Origin: Rhodospirillales bacterium | GTDB taxonomy: Bacteria > Pseudomonadota > Alphaproteobacteria > Rhodospirillales_A > JACZKS01 | DNA length: 64,000 nt | Reading direction: 5' to 3' | NCBI GenBank assembly: GCA_018648445.1 | Contig: JABGRG010000006.1 | Coordinates: 15,186 to 79,185 of the forward strand | In this document: piece by piece, positions 44,084 through 53,487 of the stretch | How the letters are laid out: each line of letters opens with the position of its first letter | Position numbering within the stretch: position 1 is the stretch's first letter | Program-made: the position numbers and the translations under genes | The notes under the pieces: generated by a model | Told to the model about the DNA's origin: nothing | Databases searched by the model: none | Seen by the model: the letters and a program-made list of their open reading frames with translations, nothing else

Positions 44084-45058
44084 ATGGAATACCGTCGATT
44101 GGGAAAATCGGGCTTGAAGGTCAGCACGCTTTCGTTCGGTTCATGGGTTACGTTCGGCTATCAGGTTGATGTCAGGGACGCGGCGGCCATTCTTAAGGTC
44201 GCCTACGATGCCGGCGTTAACTTTTTCGACAATGCCGAGGCCTACGCCAAGGGGCAGTCCGAGACAATCATGGGCAAGGCCCTGAAAAACCTGGGCTGGC
44301 GGCGCGACAGTTACTGCGTCTCCAGCAAGGTTATGTTCGGCTCGGTCGACGATCCGGCGCCGACCCAGCGGGGTCTGTCCGCCAAGCATGTGTTCGAGGC
44401 CTGCCATCAGGCCCTTGAACGCTTGCAGGTCGATTATCTGGACCTTTTCTTCTGCCACCGGCCGGACCCGGAAGTCCCCATCGAAGAAACCGTGCGCACC
44501 ATGCACAACCTCATTGCCCAGGGCAAAGTGCTGTACTGGGGAACCTCGGAATGGCCGGCGGAAGATATCTTCGAGGCCCACCGCATCGCCCGTGAATGCG
44601 GCCTGACGCCGCCGACCATGGAACAGCCCCAATACAACATGTTCGAGCGTGCACGGTTCGAGAAGGAATACGCGCCGCTGTACGACGGACCGGGCCTGGG
44701 AACAACCATCTGGTCGCCATTGTATTCGGGATTGCTGACCGGAAAGTACAACGACGGAATTCCGGACGGATCACGGCTTACCGTCGATAACTACAAGTGG
44801 CTGAAAGACCGCGTCGTCGGCGACGACGATAAATTGGCGAAGGTCCGACAACTTACCGATTTGGCCGCAGAAATCGGGACGACGACGGCGCTCATGTCCA
44901 TCGCCTGGTGCGCGAAAAATCCGAATGTCAGCACTGTCATTCTTGGCGCATCGAAAGTCGAACAGCTTCGCGAAAACCTGCAGGCGATGGATGTCGTTGA
45001 GCTGTTGACGCCGGACGTCATGGCGCGGATTGAAGGTATTCTCAAAAACGCCCCATAG
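44084..45058 (+). CDS. Aldo/keto reductase (Kv-beta-like)
   Basis: 324-aa NADPH-dependent TIM-barrel reductase. Begins MEYRRLGKSGLKVSTLSFGSW. Catalytic Asp-Tyr-Lys region: FFDNAEAYAKGQSE (Tyr), VSSKVMFG (Lys) and DLFFCHRPDPEVP (His). C-terminal cofactor-binding NVSTVILGASKVEQLRENLQA. The subgroup with this spacing resembles potassium-channel beta subunits and YghZ. It reduces aldehydes; physiological substrate unknown. Starts 27 bases after gltL and may be read with it. Confidence 0.9.
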   Translation: MEYRRLGKSGLKVSTLSFGSWVTFGYQVDVRDAAAILKVAYDAGVNFFDNAEAYAKGQSETIMGKALKNLGWRRDSYCVSSKVMFGSVDDPAPTQRGLSAKHVFEACHQALERLQVDYLDLFFCHRPDPEVPIEETVRTMHNLIAQGKVLYWGTSEWPAEDIFEAHRIARECGLTPPTMEQPQYNMFERARFEKEYAPLYDGPGLGTTIWSPLYSGLLTGKYNDGIPDGSRLTVDNYKWLKDRVVGDDDKLAKVRQLTDLAAEIGTTTALMSIAWCAKNPNVSTVILGASKVEQLRENLQAMDVVELLTPDVMARIEGILKNAP

Positions 45059-45070
45059 CAAAACCGGGCT

Positions 45071-45105
45071 GTTGCAAACCAAGTCATAACCATTTGATTT
45101 GCAAC
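45071..45105. repeat. Inverted repeat after the aldo/keto reductase
   Basis: GTTGCAAACCAA (45071-45082) faces TTGATTTGCAAC (45094-45105), 11 of 12 positions paired. There is no T-run, so this is a hairpin or regulatory dyad rather than a clear terminator. Confidence 0.5.
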
Positions 45106-45143
45106 GATATTGAGAGTTTCTCGCGTTTGCGATTGAAACCGCC

Positions 45144-45171
45144 TTGGCGAAAATCAAAAATCGAGTATAAT
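45144..45171 (+). promoter_or_regulatory. Promoter of the response regulator/CHASE2 kinase pair
   Basis: TTGGCG (45144-45149), 16-bp spacer, TATAAT (45166-45171). Predicted start near 45178, giving a leader of about 165 nt before ATG 45345; GTGGGG precedes that ATG at good spacing. Confidence 0.65.
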
Positions 45172-45344
45172 ACTGCGATAAACCTGAACGCGGATTTTCG
45201 CGTATTTCGGGTACGGGACGTGCGGATAGAGCGCTCCTGGAATAATTGTGTTGGCCCAGCACGCACTTGAGGGAGTGGCGACCGGGTTGTATTTCCGAGG
45301 AGTGAATCCACGCGGGATGCATTTGCAATTCGTGGGGTATTGCT

Positions 45345-46385
45345 ATGGGGTTTGCCGCCGCTACTGAAAGAAGCGGTTCAGAGTCTGCTCTGGATCGCAG
45401 GGTTCTTATCATTGACGATGATCGCGATTTTGCCGAGGCCATGGCCGACGCGCTAAATCTGCATGGCTTTTCGGTGGCGTTTGCGCAAAGTGCCGATACC
45501 GCGCTTCCGGCGGTCGAGAAATTCCGTCCGGCGGCATTGCTGGTCGACGCGCGGTTGGGCCAGACGTCGGGACTGGATTTGATCCCGGAGATCAAGGAAC
45601 GATTGCCCGACGCCATATGCGTCATCGTTACGGCGTACCCGGATATCGATTCGGCCATCGGCGCGCTTCGCATTCAGGCCGACGATTATCTGCAAAAACC
45701 GGTGCAGCCCGAAGAGGTCAGTAAGGTTCTCGACTATTATCTGCAACGCGCAGAAGCGGTAAACGGAAAGGAACGCACTGAAATTCCTGGAGGGGTTAAC
45801 CTCGGTTCTCCGCGCGACAATTCCTTCGGTCGATTATTGGTACATCGTTTTTCTCATTTGTTTTCCGATCCGGCAACGCCTTCGACCCATCGTGGCCCGA
45901 TTCCACGGCGTGTCCTGCCTGGTTTTTTTGCCGCCGTAGACATGATGCTGGGTGCCGAGCGCGTGGAAAAAAACCAACAAAAATGCCGGGATGCCATCGT
46001 TGAGCTTGGTCAGCGCGAATCCTTGAGCGGCGCCAAGGCCTGGAATGCCTTTTATGCCGACGAGAGGGCGAGCGATATCGCCTTGGAATCCGAGATGCTG
46101 ATGGCCGCTCATTTCAAGGATTTTGACCGGCGCGCGAAGTGGCTTACAAGTGTGATTCACAACAGCGGTCCAACGGCTAGTGTCAGTACTGATGAGCAAT
46201 CGGCAAGCTGGCCACCGACGGAAAAGGCCGTGATGATGATGCTGTCGGCGATTTTCTCCGATCTTCGAACGGCAACGTCCGATGAACGTACGCGACGGCG
46301 AATTGCGCAAAAATTCGGCGAACGCGAGACCCAGTTATTCGCCGAAGTCGCCAATGAGGCCCAGCGACGTAGCGGCGTCAACTGA
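45345..46385 (+). CDS. Response regulator with unrecognised output domain
   Basis: 346-aa protein. The receiver domain spans about 17-130: DDD at 24-26, phospho-acceptor Asp68 in AALLVDARLG, Thr96 in IVTAYPD, Lys118 in YLQKPVQ. The remaining 215 residues match no domain I know: a basic segment around RGPIPRRVLPGFFAAVDMMLGAERVEK, then largely helical sequence (SGAKAWNAFYADERASDIALESEML; AVMMMLSAIFSDLRTATSDERTRRRIAQKF). There is no helix-turn-helix or enzymatic motif. The gene is 18 bp before the CHASE2 histidine kinase, its probable partner. Confidence 0.8.
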   Translation: MGFAAATERSGSESALDRRVLIIDDDRDFAEAMADALNLHGFSVAFAQSADTALPAVEKFRPAALLVDARLGQTSGLDLIPEIKERLPDAICVIVTAYPDIDSAIGALRIQADDYLQKPVQPEEVSKVLDYYLQRAEAVNGKERTEIPGGVNLGSPRDNSFGRLLVHRFSHLFSDPATPSTHRGPIPRRVLPGFFAAVDMMLGAERVEKNQQKCRDAIVELGQRESLSGAKAWNAFYADERASDIALESEMLMAAHFKDFDRRAKWLTSVIHNSGPTASVSTDEQSASWPPTEKAVMMMLSAIFSDLRTATSDERTRRRIAQKFGERETQLFAEVANEAQRRSGVN

Positions 46386-46403
46386 TCGAAAGGCAATCCG
46401 CGG

Positions 46404-48689
46404 ATGACGAGGCGCATTCCGCATTTGCTGGTGTTCAGCCTGATAGCAGGGCTTTATCTTGCCGGAACGACGGATTTTCTTGAATCCAAACTGACCGATC
46501 TGCGCTTTCATACCTTTCGCAGCGACGCCACCGCCGATCTGGTGATCATTGATATTGATACGGCCAGCCTGCACGAGCTGGATGTATGGCCCTGGCCCAG
46601 AAGTCACCACGCAACCGTTCTGGGTCGAGTGCTTGATGCCGGGGCGGGGATCGTCGCCTACGACGTGGACTTCAGTTCCAAATCCACAGATGAAGCCGAC
46701 GCGGCGTTGGAAGCGCAAATTGCCCGCGGCGGCAAGCGGGTCGTTCTTCCCATATTCATGCAGTTCGACCCGAAATCGTCATTCGGCGAAGAACCTAGAC
46801 TTTCGCTAACCCAACCGCTTAGGCGCTTTTCGCGCCATTCGCGGCTCGCTTTCGTCAATATGCGACCGGAACCCGACGGTTTGGTTCGACGAATGGCCTC
46901 GCGGGAAGACTGGAACGACGCCAAATTCCCGACACTGGCCGGCATTCTTGCCGAATATTCTGGAGCCAAACCGAAAACCACCGGGCTGTACGGTATTGAT
47001 TTCGGAATTCGCAGCGAAACCATTCCGCGTTTCTCGTTCGCCGACGTCTTCCATGGGCAGGTCTCTCCCGAGAAATTCAAAGGAAAGCTCGTTATTGTTG
47101 GGGCGAGTGCCGCCGAACTTGGGGATCGTATTGCGGTTCCCGTCTACCGCGCCCTGCCGGGCCCGTTGGTGCAGGCGCTGGCCTACGAATCAATTGCGCA
47201 GAGCCGCGATCTCACGCGTCTGAGCACATTCCCGATATTGTTTGTCGCATTCATACTGGCTGTTTGGGCCGGACCGTTTCTCAGCCAAACACGATGGCGG
47301 CGCGGCAGCGGCGCTCTCTGCGGCGTTTGGATCGGCGCTCTGGCTATCGCATTCGCCGCCCATGACGTCTGGGCTATCGCGGTGGACGTGGTTCCGTGGC
47401 TGTCTGTGGTGACCATATCCTTTGTCTATGGCCTGATAAGAAACGCCGACATTCAAGCCATAAATCTCTTAACCGCCCGTCTGGCGGTCGTTCGAACGCG
47501 AACGGTCCTGCGTCATATCATCGCGGGAAGTTCGGACGGCCTGATCGTTGTCGGCGCGCGCGGAACCATCGAGATGTACAATCCGGCGGCCGAAAGCATT
47601 TTTTCCCGCACCGCAGCCGAAGTTGTCGGGCAACCCTTGTCGGTTCTATTTCCCTCGAGCGGAGGCGGCGAAAACGAGGGCCAAAGAATCTCCAACGCTA
47701 TTGAGAACGGTGAAGGCCTTGGGAGTGTTGGTCCGTTGCGCGAAATCACGGCTTGGCGACCGGACGGTATGGCGTTCCCATTGGAAATTCTGGTCAACCA
47801 AACCGAATTGCGTCTGGATAGCGGGCGCGCGGCGGACAATCCGGATGAAGACGGAGCTTACATCCTTACGGTTCGCGATATCTCGCAACGAAAACGGCTG
47901 GAAGCACAAGCCAAGCAGGAACTGGAACGCCGCATCGCCGAAAGAACGGCTGAACTGGAAGCGGCCCAGGAACGTCTTTTGCGAAGTGAAAGGCTGGCAA
48001 CACTGGGCCAACTAACGGCCACCGTCAGTCACGAATTGCGCAATCCGTTGGGAACTATCCGTTCCTCCATCTATGTCATCCGCCGCGCGGCATCAGAAGC
48101 CCTCTCGGGATCGGTGGGAAAGGCCGTCGAACGGATCGAACGGAACATCACGCGATGCGATAACATAATTGATGAACTGCTTGATTTTACACGCATTCGC
48201 GAGCCCCTCATGCAACCGGCCACGCTGGATAACTGGATTTCCGATGTGATCGAAGAACTCGATGTTCCAAATGGCATCGAAATAACCCGTGATTTGGCTT
48301 GTGCCGGTGAAGTCACGTCATTCGACCATGACACCCTGCGCCGGTCGGTCATCAACGTCTATGAAAACGCCTGCCACGCCATCGAACAAGCGCGAGAACA
48401 AAACCCTGACGCCGAACGAAAGATATCGATTGAAACGCGGGTTGGTAACGGACGGGTGGAAATCGGAATATCCGACACGGGCGCGGGGATTCCAGACGAT
48501 GTTATGCCCAGCATTTTCGAACCGCTTTACAGCACCAAGGGGTTCGGCGTCGGGCTGGGCCTCGTCGTCGTAAAACGCATCATGGATCAACACAACGGCG
48601 GCGTGGAGATTTCGACTGAAGCCGGCAAAGGAACGCGGGTACTTCTCTGGCTTCCGCGCCCGGTCGACGAAATTCGTGTTTCGGCTTAA
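46404..48689 (+). CDS. CHASE2-PAS sensor histidine kinase
   Basis: 761-aa membrane sensor kinase. A first helix is followed by a periplasmic CHASE2 domain (about 40-300; LVIIDIDTASLHELDVWPWPRSHHA), three membrane helices (about 285-350), a PAS domain (about 365-500; RHIIAGSSDGLIVVGARGTIEMYNPAAESIF), and a coiled coil. The dimerisation domain has the phospho-His in ATVSHELRNPLGTIRSS. The ATPase has an N-box (INVYENACHAIEQA), a G1 box (DTGAGIPDDV) and a G2 box (STKGFGVGLGLVVV). It should phosphorylate the response regulator encoded just upstream; signal unknown. Confidence 0.92.
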   Translation: MTRRIPHLLVFSLIAGLYLAGTTDFLESKLTDLRFHTFRSDATADLVIIDIDTASLHELDVWPWPRSHHATVLGRVLDAGAGIVAYDVDFSSKSTDEADAALEAQIARGGKRVVLPIFMQFDPKSSFGEEPRLSLTQPLRRFSRHSRLAFVNMRPEPDGLVRRMASREDWNDAKFPTLAGILAEYSGAKPKTTGLYGIDFGIRSETIPRFSFADVFHGQVSPEKFKGKLVIVGASAAELGDRIAVPVYRALPGPLVQALAYESIAQSRDLTRLSTFPILFVAFILAVWAGPFLSQTRWRRGSGALCGVWIGALAIAFAAHDVWAIAVDVVPWLSVVTISFVYGLIRNADIQAINLLTARLAVVRTRTVLRHIIAGSSDGLIVVGARGTIEMYNPAAESIFSRTAAEVVGQPLSVLFPSSGGGENEGQRISNAIENGEGLGSVGPLREITAWRPDGMAFPLEILVNQTELRLDSGRAADNPDEDGAYILTVRDISQRKRLEAQAKQELERRIAERTAELEAAQERLLRSERLATLGQLTATVSHELRNPLGTIRSSIYVIRRAASEALSGSVGKAVERIERNITRCDNIIDELLDFTRIREPLMQPATLDNWISDVIEELDVPNGIEITRDLACAGEVTSFDHDTLRRSVINVYENACHAIEQAREQNPDAERKISIETRVGNGRVEIGISDTGAGIPDDVMPSIFEPLYSTKGFGVGLGLVVVKRIMDQHNGGVEISTEAGKGTRVLLWLPRPVDEIRVSA

Positions 48690-48766
48690 GGTTTCAAAGT
48701 CCTTGACCCGTCGCCGCGTTTTGACAATGTTCTCTGACGAATTCCCAATACGTCAGGAGACGAAAC

Positions 48767-50053
48767 GTGACGACCTTCATTGCCGACGGTGCCCCCGACC
48801 GCGCGATTACCCGCCAGGAAAAAGAAGCCCACCTTCGTTCGTTTCTGGACAAACTGGGGTATTCGCCCAAGCGCGTTTTGCTTCTTCCGCCCGACCATAC
48901 GCGTTTTTATTCCGAGGCCGGGTCCATTACCGCCTATCTGTACGAGGTCTTGGCACCGGTTACCGATGTCGTTCATGTGATGCCCGCGCTGGGCACCCAT
49001 ACGCCCATGAACGAGGATCAAATCCGCGCCATGTTTGGTCCCGACATTCCGCTGGAGAATTTCCTAGACCATGATTGGCGCAACGACGTCAAAACGGTCG
49101 GTGTCATTCCATCCGAATTCGTCGCCGAGCAGTCTGGCGGAAAGGTTGACTACGAGATCAAGGTTCAAATCAACAAGGCCGTCACCGACGGCGGCTATGA
49201 CCTGATCCTTTCCATCGGACAGGTCGTGCCCCACGAAGTCGCCGGCATGGCCAACTACACAAAAAATGTCTGCATTGGTGTCGGCGGGGCCGACATGATC
49301 AACCGCAGCCACTTCCTGGGCGCGGTGGCCGATATGGAAAAATTGATGGGCCGCACGGATACGCCGGTGCGCGCGCTGCTGAACTACGGTTTCGACAATT
49401 TCCTCGCCCATCTGCCCATTCAGTTCATTTCCACGGTCATCGGTAACAGCCCCGACGGCCTTGTTCTTCGCGGTCTTTATGCGGGCAGGGAGGATTCGTA
49501 CCGCCAAGCCGCCGATCTCAGCCGCGAGGTCAATCTGGACATGCTGGACACGCCGATCAAAAAGGCCGTGGTCTATCTGGTTCCTCACGAATTCAAGAGC
49601 ACCTGGCTCGGCAATAAGGCCGTTTATCGCACCCGCATGGCCATCGCCGACGACGGCGATCTGATTGTTCTGGCCCCCGCCGTGCGTGAATTCGGCGAGG
49701 ACAAGGGCATCGACGCGCTGATTCGCAAATACGGCTATTTCGGAACGCCCCACACGTTGGCGGCTGTGAAAGAAAACGAGGATCTGGCGGGCAACCTGTC
49801 GGCCGCCGCGCATTTGATCCACGGGGCCTCTGAAGGGCGTTTTCGCATCACCTACTGCACCCGCCCCGAAAACCTGTCGCGCGAAGAGGTCGAAGATGTT
49901 GGGTTTGGCTGGGCCGATTACGATGAAATGGCCGCCAAATATAACCCCGACACCCTTGCCGACGGCTTCAGCACCGTTGACGGCGAAGAAATTTTCTATA
50001 TCAGCAACCCGGCCCTCGGGCTTTGGGCGCTAAAAAACTCATTTGAAGGATAA
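48767..50053 (+). CDS. LarA-like (DUF2088) racemase/epimerase
   Basis: 428-aa member of the lactate racemase LarA superfamily, whose founding enzyme uses a nickel-pincer nucleotide. Conserved elements are VLLLPPDHTRFYSEAGSI, HVMPALGTHTPMNEDQIRAMFG, ILSIGQVVPHEVAGMANYTKNV and GVGGADMINRSHFLG. The start is GTG 48767 with CAGGAGA upstream. The adjacent mannitol/fructuronate-type dehydrogenase suggests a sugar-acid 2-hydroxy epimerase role (for example gluconate/mannonate) rather than lactate; that is inference. No larB, larC or larE cofactor genes are in the window. Confidence 0.8.
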   Translation: MTTFIADGAPDRAITRQEKEAHLRSFLDKLGYSPKRVLLLPPDHTRFYSEAGSITAYLYEVLAPVTDVVHVMPALGTHTPMNEDQIRAMFGPDIPLENFLDHDWRNDVKTVGVIPSEFVAEQSGGKVDYEIKVQINKAVTDGGYDLILSIGQVVPHEVAGMANYTKNVCIGVGGADMINRSHFLGAVADMEKLMGRTDTPVRALLNYGFDNFLAHLPIQFISTVIGNSPDGLVLRGLYAGREDSYRQAADLSREVNLDMLDTPIKKAVVYLVPHEFKSTWLGNKAVYRTRMAIADDGDLIVLAPAVREFGEDKGIDALIRKYGYFGTPHTLAAVKENEDLAGNLSAAAHLIHGASEGRFRITYCTRPENLSREEVEDVGFGWADYDEMAAKYNPDTLADGFSTVDGEEIFYISNPALGLWALKNSFEG

Positions 50054-50069
50054 GAGAGGAAGACCACGA

Positions 50070-51548
50070 ATGTCTCAATTACACCCGGATGTCTTGTCCA
50101 ATCTGCCATCCGCCGTCGAAGTTCCCGCCTATGACCGCACAAAAGTAGACGTTGGTATTGTTCATTTGGGTGTCGGCGCATTCCATCGCGCTCATCAGGA
50201 AGTTTACACCGACACAGTATTGGCTGGTGGCAGCACCGAATGGGGAATTTGCGGCGTCGATCTGATGGGGCCTGAGGTCCGCGACAAACTGGCCCCGCAG
50301 GATTTCCTGTACACTGTGGCAACCCAAAGTCTGGACGGCCAGTCCCTGCGCGTCGTCGGCGCCATGCGCGAAATGCTGGTCGGCCCCGAAGACCCCGAAG
50401 CCCTGCTGGCGCGCATGTGCGATCCCGCCATTCGCATCGTTTCGATTACAGCGACCGAAAAGGGCTATTGCCACGACCCGGCCAGCGGCAAGCTGAATTT
50501 CGATCACCCCGGAATTGCGGCGGATTTGAAATCACCGGACCGACCGACAACTGTCGTCGGCTATGTCGCAACGGCGCTGCGCCGCCGCCGCGACGCCGGA
50601 ACGCCGGCCTTCACGGTGATGTCGTGCGATAACCTGTTCCAGAACGGCAAAATCGCCCGCATGGCGGTGATCAGTTTCGCCGAAGCGCTGGACGCCAACT
50701 TCGGCAAGTGGGTTGCCGACAATGTGGCCTTTCCCTGCACCATGGTTGATCGCATTACCCCGACGACAACGCCCGAGGATACGGCGCGGGTCGCTTCTGA
50801 TCTGGGCGCGACGGACGCCTGGCCGGTGGTCTGCGAACCCTTCATGCAATGGGTGATCGAGGACAATTTCCCGACCGGAAGACCGGCATGGGAAGATGCG
50901 GGCGCCGAAATCGTGGAAGATGTGGAGCCCTTTGAATACATGAAGCTTCGTCACCTCAACGGCAGTCATTCGGCGTTATCATACTTGGGATCGCTGGCCG
51001 GTTACGAGACCATCGCATCCTGCATGGAAGATCCGGCCTACGTCAATTTCATGCGAACCATGATGGACGAGGAAATCACGCCGACGCTGGACATGCCGCA
51101 AGGGGTCGATGTCGGAGCCTATAAAGACAGCCTCGTTGAACGCTTCACCAATCCCGCCATCAAGCACCGCACCGCCCAGATCGCCATGGACGGCTCGCAA
51201 AAACTGCCCAACCGCATCTGCGGCCCGGTGCGCGAACGGCTGGCGTCTGGCGGCAGCATCGGTCATCTGGCTCTGGTCGTGGCGGCCTGGATGCGCTTCG
51301 CCACCGGCGTCGACGAAAAGGGAAATTCGTTTGACGTCGCCGACCCGATTGCCGCCCGACTGAAGGCCATCGCCGAGGCCGCAGGAAGCGATCCGGCTGC
51401 GCTGGTAAAGGGTTATCTGGGCGTGTCAGATGTATTCGGCGACGATCTCGCTGATGCCCAACCGTTTGTCGATGCGGTGACCGATTGGCTTGCCAGCCTT
51501 TATGCGAAGGGGGCCGCAGCAACGGTGGCCGAGAGATACGGATCGTAA
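50070..51548 (+). CDS. Mannitol/fructuronate-type long-chain dehydrogenase
   Basis: 492-aa NAD(P)-dependent polyol or uronate dehydrogenase of the mannitol dehydrogenase family (mannitol 2-dehydrogenase, UxuB D-mannonate oxidoreductase). N-terminal GIVHLGVGAFHRAHQEVYTD is the Rossmann region; VVCEPFMQWVIEDNFPTGRP and MKLRHLNGSHSALSYLGSLAG (catalytic Lys within EYMKLRHLNG) are the C-terminal hallmark motifs. ATG 50070 has AGAGAGGAAGA upstream. It forms an operon with the LarA-like gene 16 bases before it. Which polyol or uronate is used cannot be decided. Confidence 0.88.
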   Translation: MSQLHPDVLSNLPSAVEVPAYDRTKVDVGIVHLGVGAFHRAHQEVYTDTVLAGGSTEWGICGVDLMGPEVRDKLAPQDFLYTVATQSLDGQSLRVVGAMREMLVGPEDPEALLARMCDPAIRIVSITATEKGYCHDPASGKLNFDHPGIAADLKSPDRPTTVVGYVATALRRRRDAGTPAFTVMSCDNLFQNGKIARMAVISFAEALDANFGKWVADNVAFPCTMVDRITPTTTPEDTARVASDLGATDAWPVVCEPFMQWVIEDNFPTGRPAWEDAGAEIVEDVEPFEYMKLRHLNGSHSALSYLGSLAGYETIASCMEDPAYVNFMRTMMDEEITPTLDMPQGVDVGAYKDSLVERFTNPAIKHRTAQIAMDGSQKLPNRICGPVRERLASGGSIGHLALVVAAWMRFATGVDEKGNSFDVADPIAARLKAIAEAAGSDPAALVKGYLGVSDVFGDDLADAQPFVDAVTDWLASLYAKGAAATVAERYGS

Positions 51549-51583
51549 CCAAATCTAAACCCAGGGCGCGTTAGAAACACTGT

Positions 51584-52384
51584 ATGTTTTTCACGCTGTC
51601 CAAGGTTCTGTGGTGGATCGCCGCGCCGGGAAACGCGCTGCTTTTGCTGCTTTGTGTCGGCGTCATCCTGCTATTTTCGCCGTGGCGGCGGGCAGGGCGG
51701 CGGCTAACGGCGTTGGCGACGGTTCTCGCGGTGATCGTTTCGACGGTTCCCGTCGGCAGCTGGATGATGACCGAACTTGAAAACCGGTTTCCCGTCGCAT
51801 CCGAACTTCCCGAACGCATCGACGGCATTGTTTCGCTGGGCGGTATCGTCAACCAATTTGTCACCAAAGCGCGCGGACAGGTCGCCGTCGGTGAAGCGGT
51901 CGAACGCTTGACGGCGTTGGCCGACATGGGGCGCAAATACCCTGAAGCGCGGCTGGTATTTTCCGGCGGATCAGGATCGTTGTTTCATACGGATGTCAAG
52001 GAAGCCGATGTTCTGACACCGTTTCTGAAGCAGATCGGCCTTAATCCGGCCCGCGTGACATTTGACAACCGCGCCCGCAACACCTTTGAGAACGCCCAAC
52101 TGGTCCGTGAACTCGTTCATCCGCGACCGGGCGAGAACTGGATTTTGATTACTTCGGCCTTCCACATGCCACGTGCGGTCGGCAGTTTCCGCCAGACCGG
52201 TTGGCAGGTCATTCCATACCCCGTGGATTTCCATACGACAGGCGACGGAAACTACGGTTTCTTTCCAAATTTTGCGGGCCGCCTGAACGGTTTGGAACTT
52301 GCCCTTCACGAATGGCTGGGCCTTATTTTTTATTGGCTGACGGATAAGACCGATGCTCTGTTCCCGGCTCCCTCCGCTTCATGA
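51584..52384 (+). CDS. YdcF/ElyC-family (DUF218) membrane protein
   Basis: 266-aa protein: two N-terminal hydrophobic helices (VLWWIAAPGNALLLLLCVGVILLF and LTALATVLAVIVSTVPVGSWMM), then a DUF218 domain facing the periplasm with DGIVSLGGIVNQF, LVFSGGSGSLF, NARNTFENAQLV and WILITSAFHMPRAVGSF. Relatives influence envelope carbon-lipid and enterobacterial antigen or peptidoglycan steps, but no reaction is proven. It ends 56 bp before a lytic transglycosylase. Confidence 0.85.
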   Translation: MFFTLSKVLWWIAAPGNALLLLLCVGVILLFSPWRRAGRRLTALATVLAVIVSTVPVGSWMMTELENRFPVASELPERIDGIVSLGGIVNQFVTKARGQVAVGEAVERLTALADMGRKYPEARLVFSGGSGSLFHTDVKEADVLTPFLKQIGLNPARVTFDNRARNTFENAQLVRELVHPRPGENWILITSAFHMPRAVGSFRQTGWQVIPYPVDFHTTGDGNYGFFPNFAGRLNGLELALHEWLGLIFYWLTDKTDALFPAPSAS

Positions 52385-52440
52385 ATGCTTAAACGTTGAG
52401 AACCTATGATGCGATCTAAATTCGAAAAGGAAAATCGACC

Positions 52441-53430
52441 ATGACGACTGCCGTTGGGCGCTGGGGCAAAATCGGCGCAATCGTTTTCGGCGTCCTTGCG
52501 GCGCAAACATCGTCCGCAAGCGCGCAAGATTTGCCTTTCGCCAAGTGGCTGGATGGCCTTAAGCGCGAAGCATTGGGGCGAGGCATCGCAGCGACCACGC
52601 TGGATGCGGCCTTTGTCGGAATTAAGCCCATACCGCGGGTCATCGAGCTGGATCGTAAGCAGCCGGAATTCACTCTGACTTTCCGTCAGTACATGGACCG
52701 GGTCGTTCCCGCTTCCAGGGTCAAAAAGGGGCGCAAGAAATTTGCCGAAAATCGTGCTCAATTGGAAAAAATCGGCAAACAGTACGGCGTTGAGCCGCGC
52801 TTTTTGGTGGCCTTCTGGGGAATTGAAACCGACTTCGGCCGCGTGACCGGCGGATTTCCGGTCGTTCCCGCCCTGGCGACGCTGGCCTATGATTGCCGCC
52901 GCAGCGCCTATTTTCGCAAGGAACTCCTAAACTCCCTGAAAATTCTGGACGAGGGCCATATCACGCCCAAGAAGATGGTCGGTTCCTGGGCCGGGGCCAT
53001 GGGCCAATGCCAATTCATGCCGTCGTCGTTCCTCAATTTCGCCGTTGATCAGAACGGCGACGGGCGCAAGGACATTTGGACCACCAAGGCCGACGTTTAC
53101 GGTTCGGCGGCCAATTATCTGTCCGGGTCCGGGTGGAAATACGACCAGACCTGGGGGCGTGCGGTCCGTCTGCCCGCCAACTTCGACGCGAAACTGGCCA
53201 ATCTGAAAATCAGAAAACGCCTTAGCGAATGGCAGCGCCTCGGCGTGCGGCGGACCGACGGCAATGATTTGCCCAAGCGCGACCTCATGGCCTCCATCGT
53301 TTTCACCGAGGGACCGGGAAGCGCTGCTTACGCGGTTTATGACAATTACCGCACGATCCTCAAATGGAACCGGTCAACCTTTTTTGCGGTTGCCGTCGGT
53401 TCTCTTGCCGATCGCCTGAAAGGCGGCTAA
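52441..53430 (+). CDS. Lytic murein transglycosylase (MltB family)
   Basis: 329-aa periplasmic glycan-cleaving enzyme. The signal peptide runs from residue 1 to about 25 (cleavage near ASAQD). Catalytic Glu in FWGIETDFGRVTGGFPVVPALATLAYDCRR; then MGQCQFMPSSFLNFAVDQNGDGRKDIW and SAANYL. It is soluble, as no lipobox is seen. Cleaves between MurNAc and GlcNAc with 1,6-anhydro product. It precedes an RlpA-like lipoprotein, another murein enzyme. Confidence 0.92.
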   Translation: MTTAVGRWGKIGAIVFGVLAAQTSSASAQDLPFAKWLDGLKREALGRGIAATTLDAAFVGIKPIPRVIELDRKQPEFTLTFRQYMDRVVPASRVKKGRKKFAENRAQLEKIGKQYGVEPRFLVAFWGIETDFGRVTGGFPVVPALATLAYDCRRSAYFRKELLNSLKILDEGHITPKKMVGSWAGAMGQCQFMPSSFLNFAVDQNGDGRKDIWTTKADVYGSAANYLSGSGWKYDQTWGRAVRLPANFDAKLANLKIRKRLSEWQRLGVRRTDGNDLPKRDLMASIVFTEGPGSAAYAVYDNYRTILKWNRSTFFAVAVGSLADRLKGG

Positions 53431-53487
53431 GCTACAATATCTAAGGGCTGATCGGACTTGATCTACAAGATATCGGATGCGAGGGGC

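Noticed and set aside
45302..45367. Short GTG frame overlapping the response-regulator start, possible leader peptide
   Set aside because: The AGGAG site lies directly against the GTG with no spacing, so initiation is unlikely.
44771..45673. Minus-strand 300-codon frame over the aldo/keto reductase end and regulator start
   Set aside because: Antisense to two real genes and the promoter region; composition unlike a protein family.
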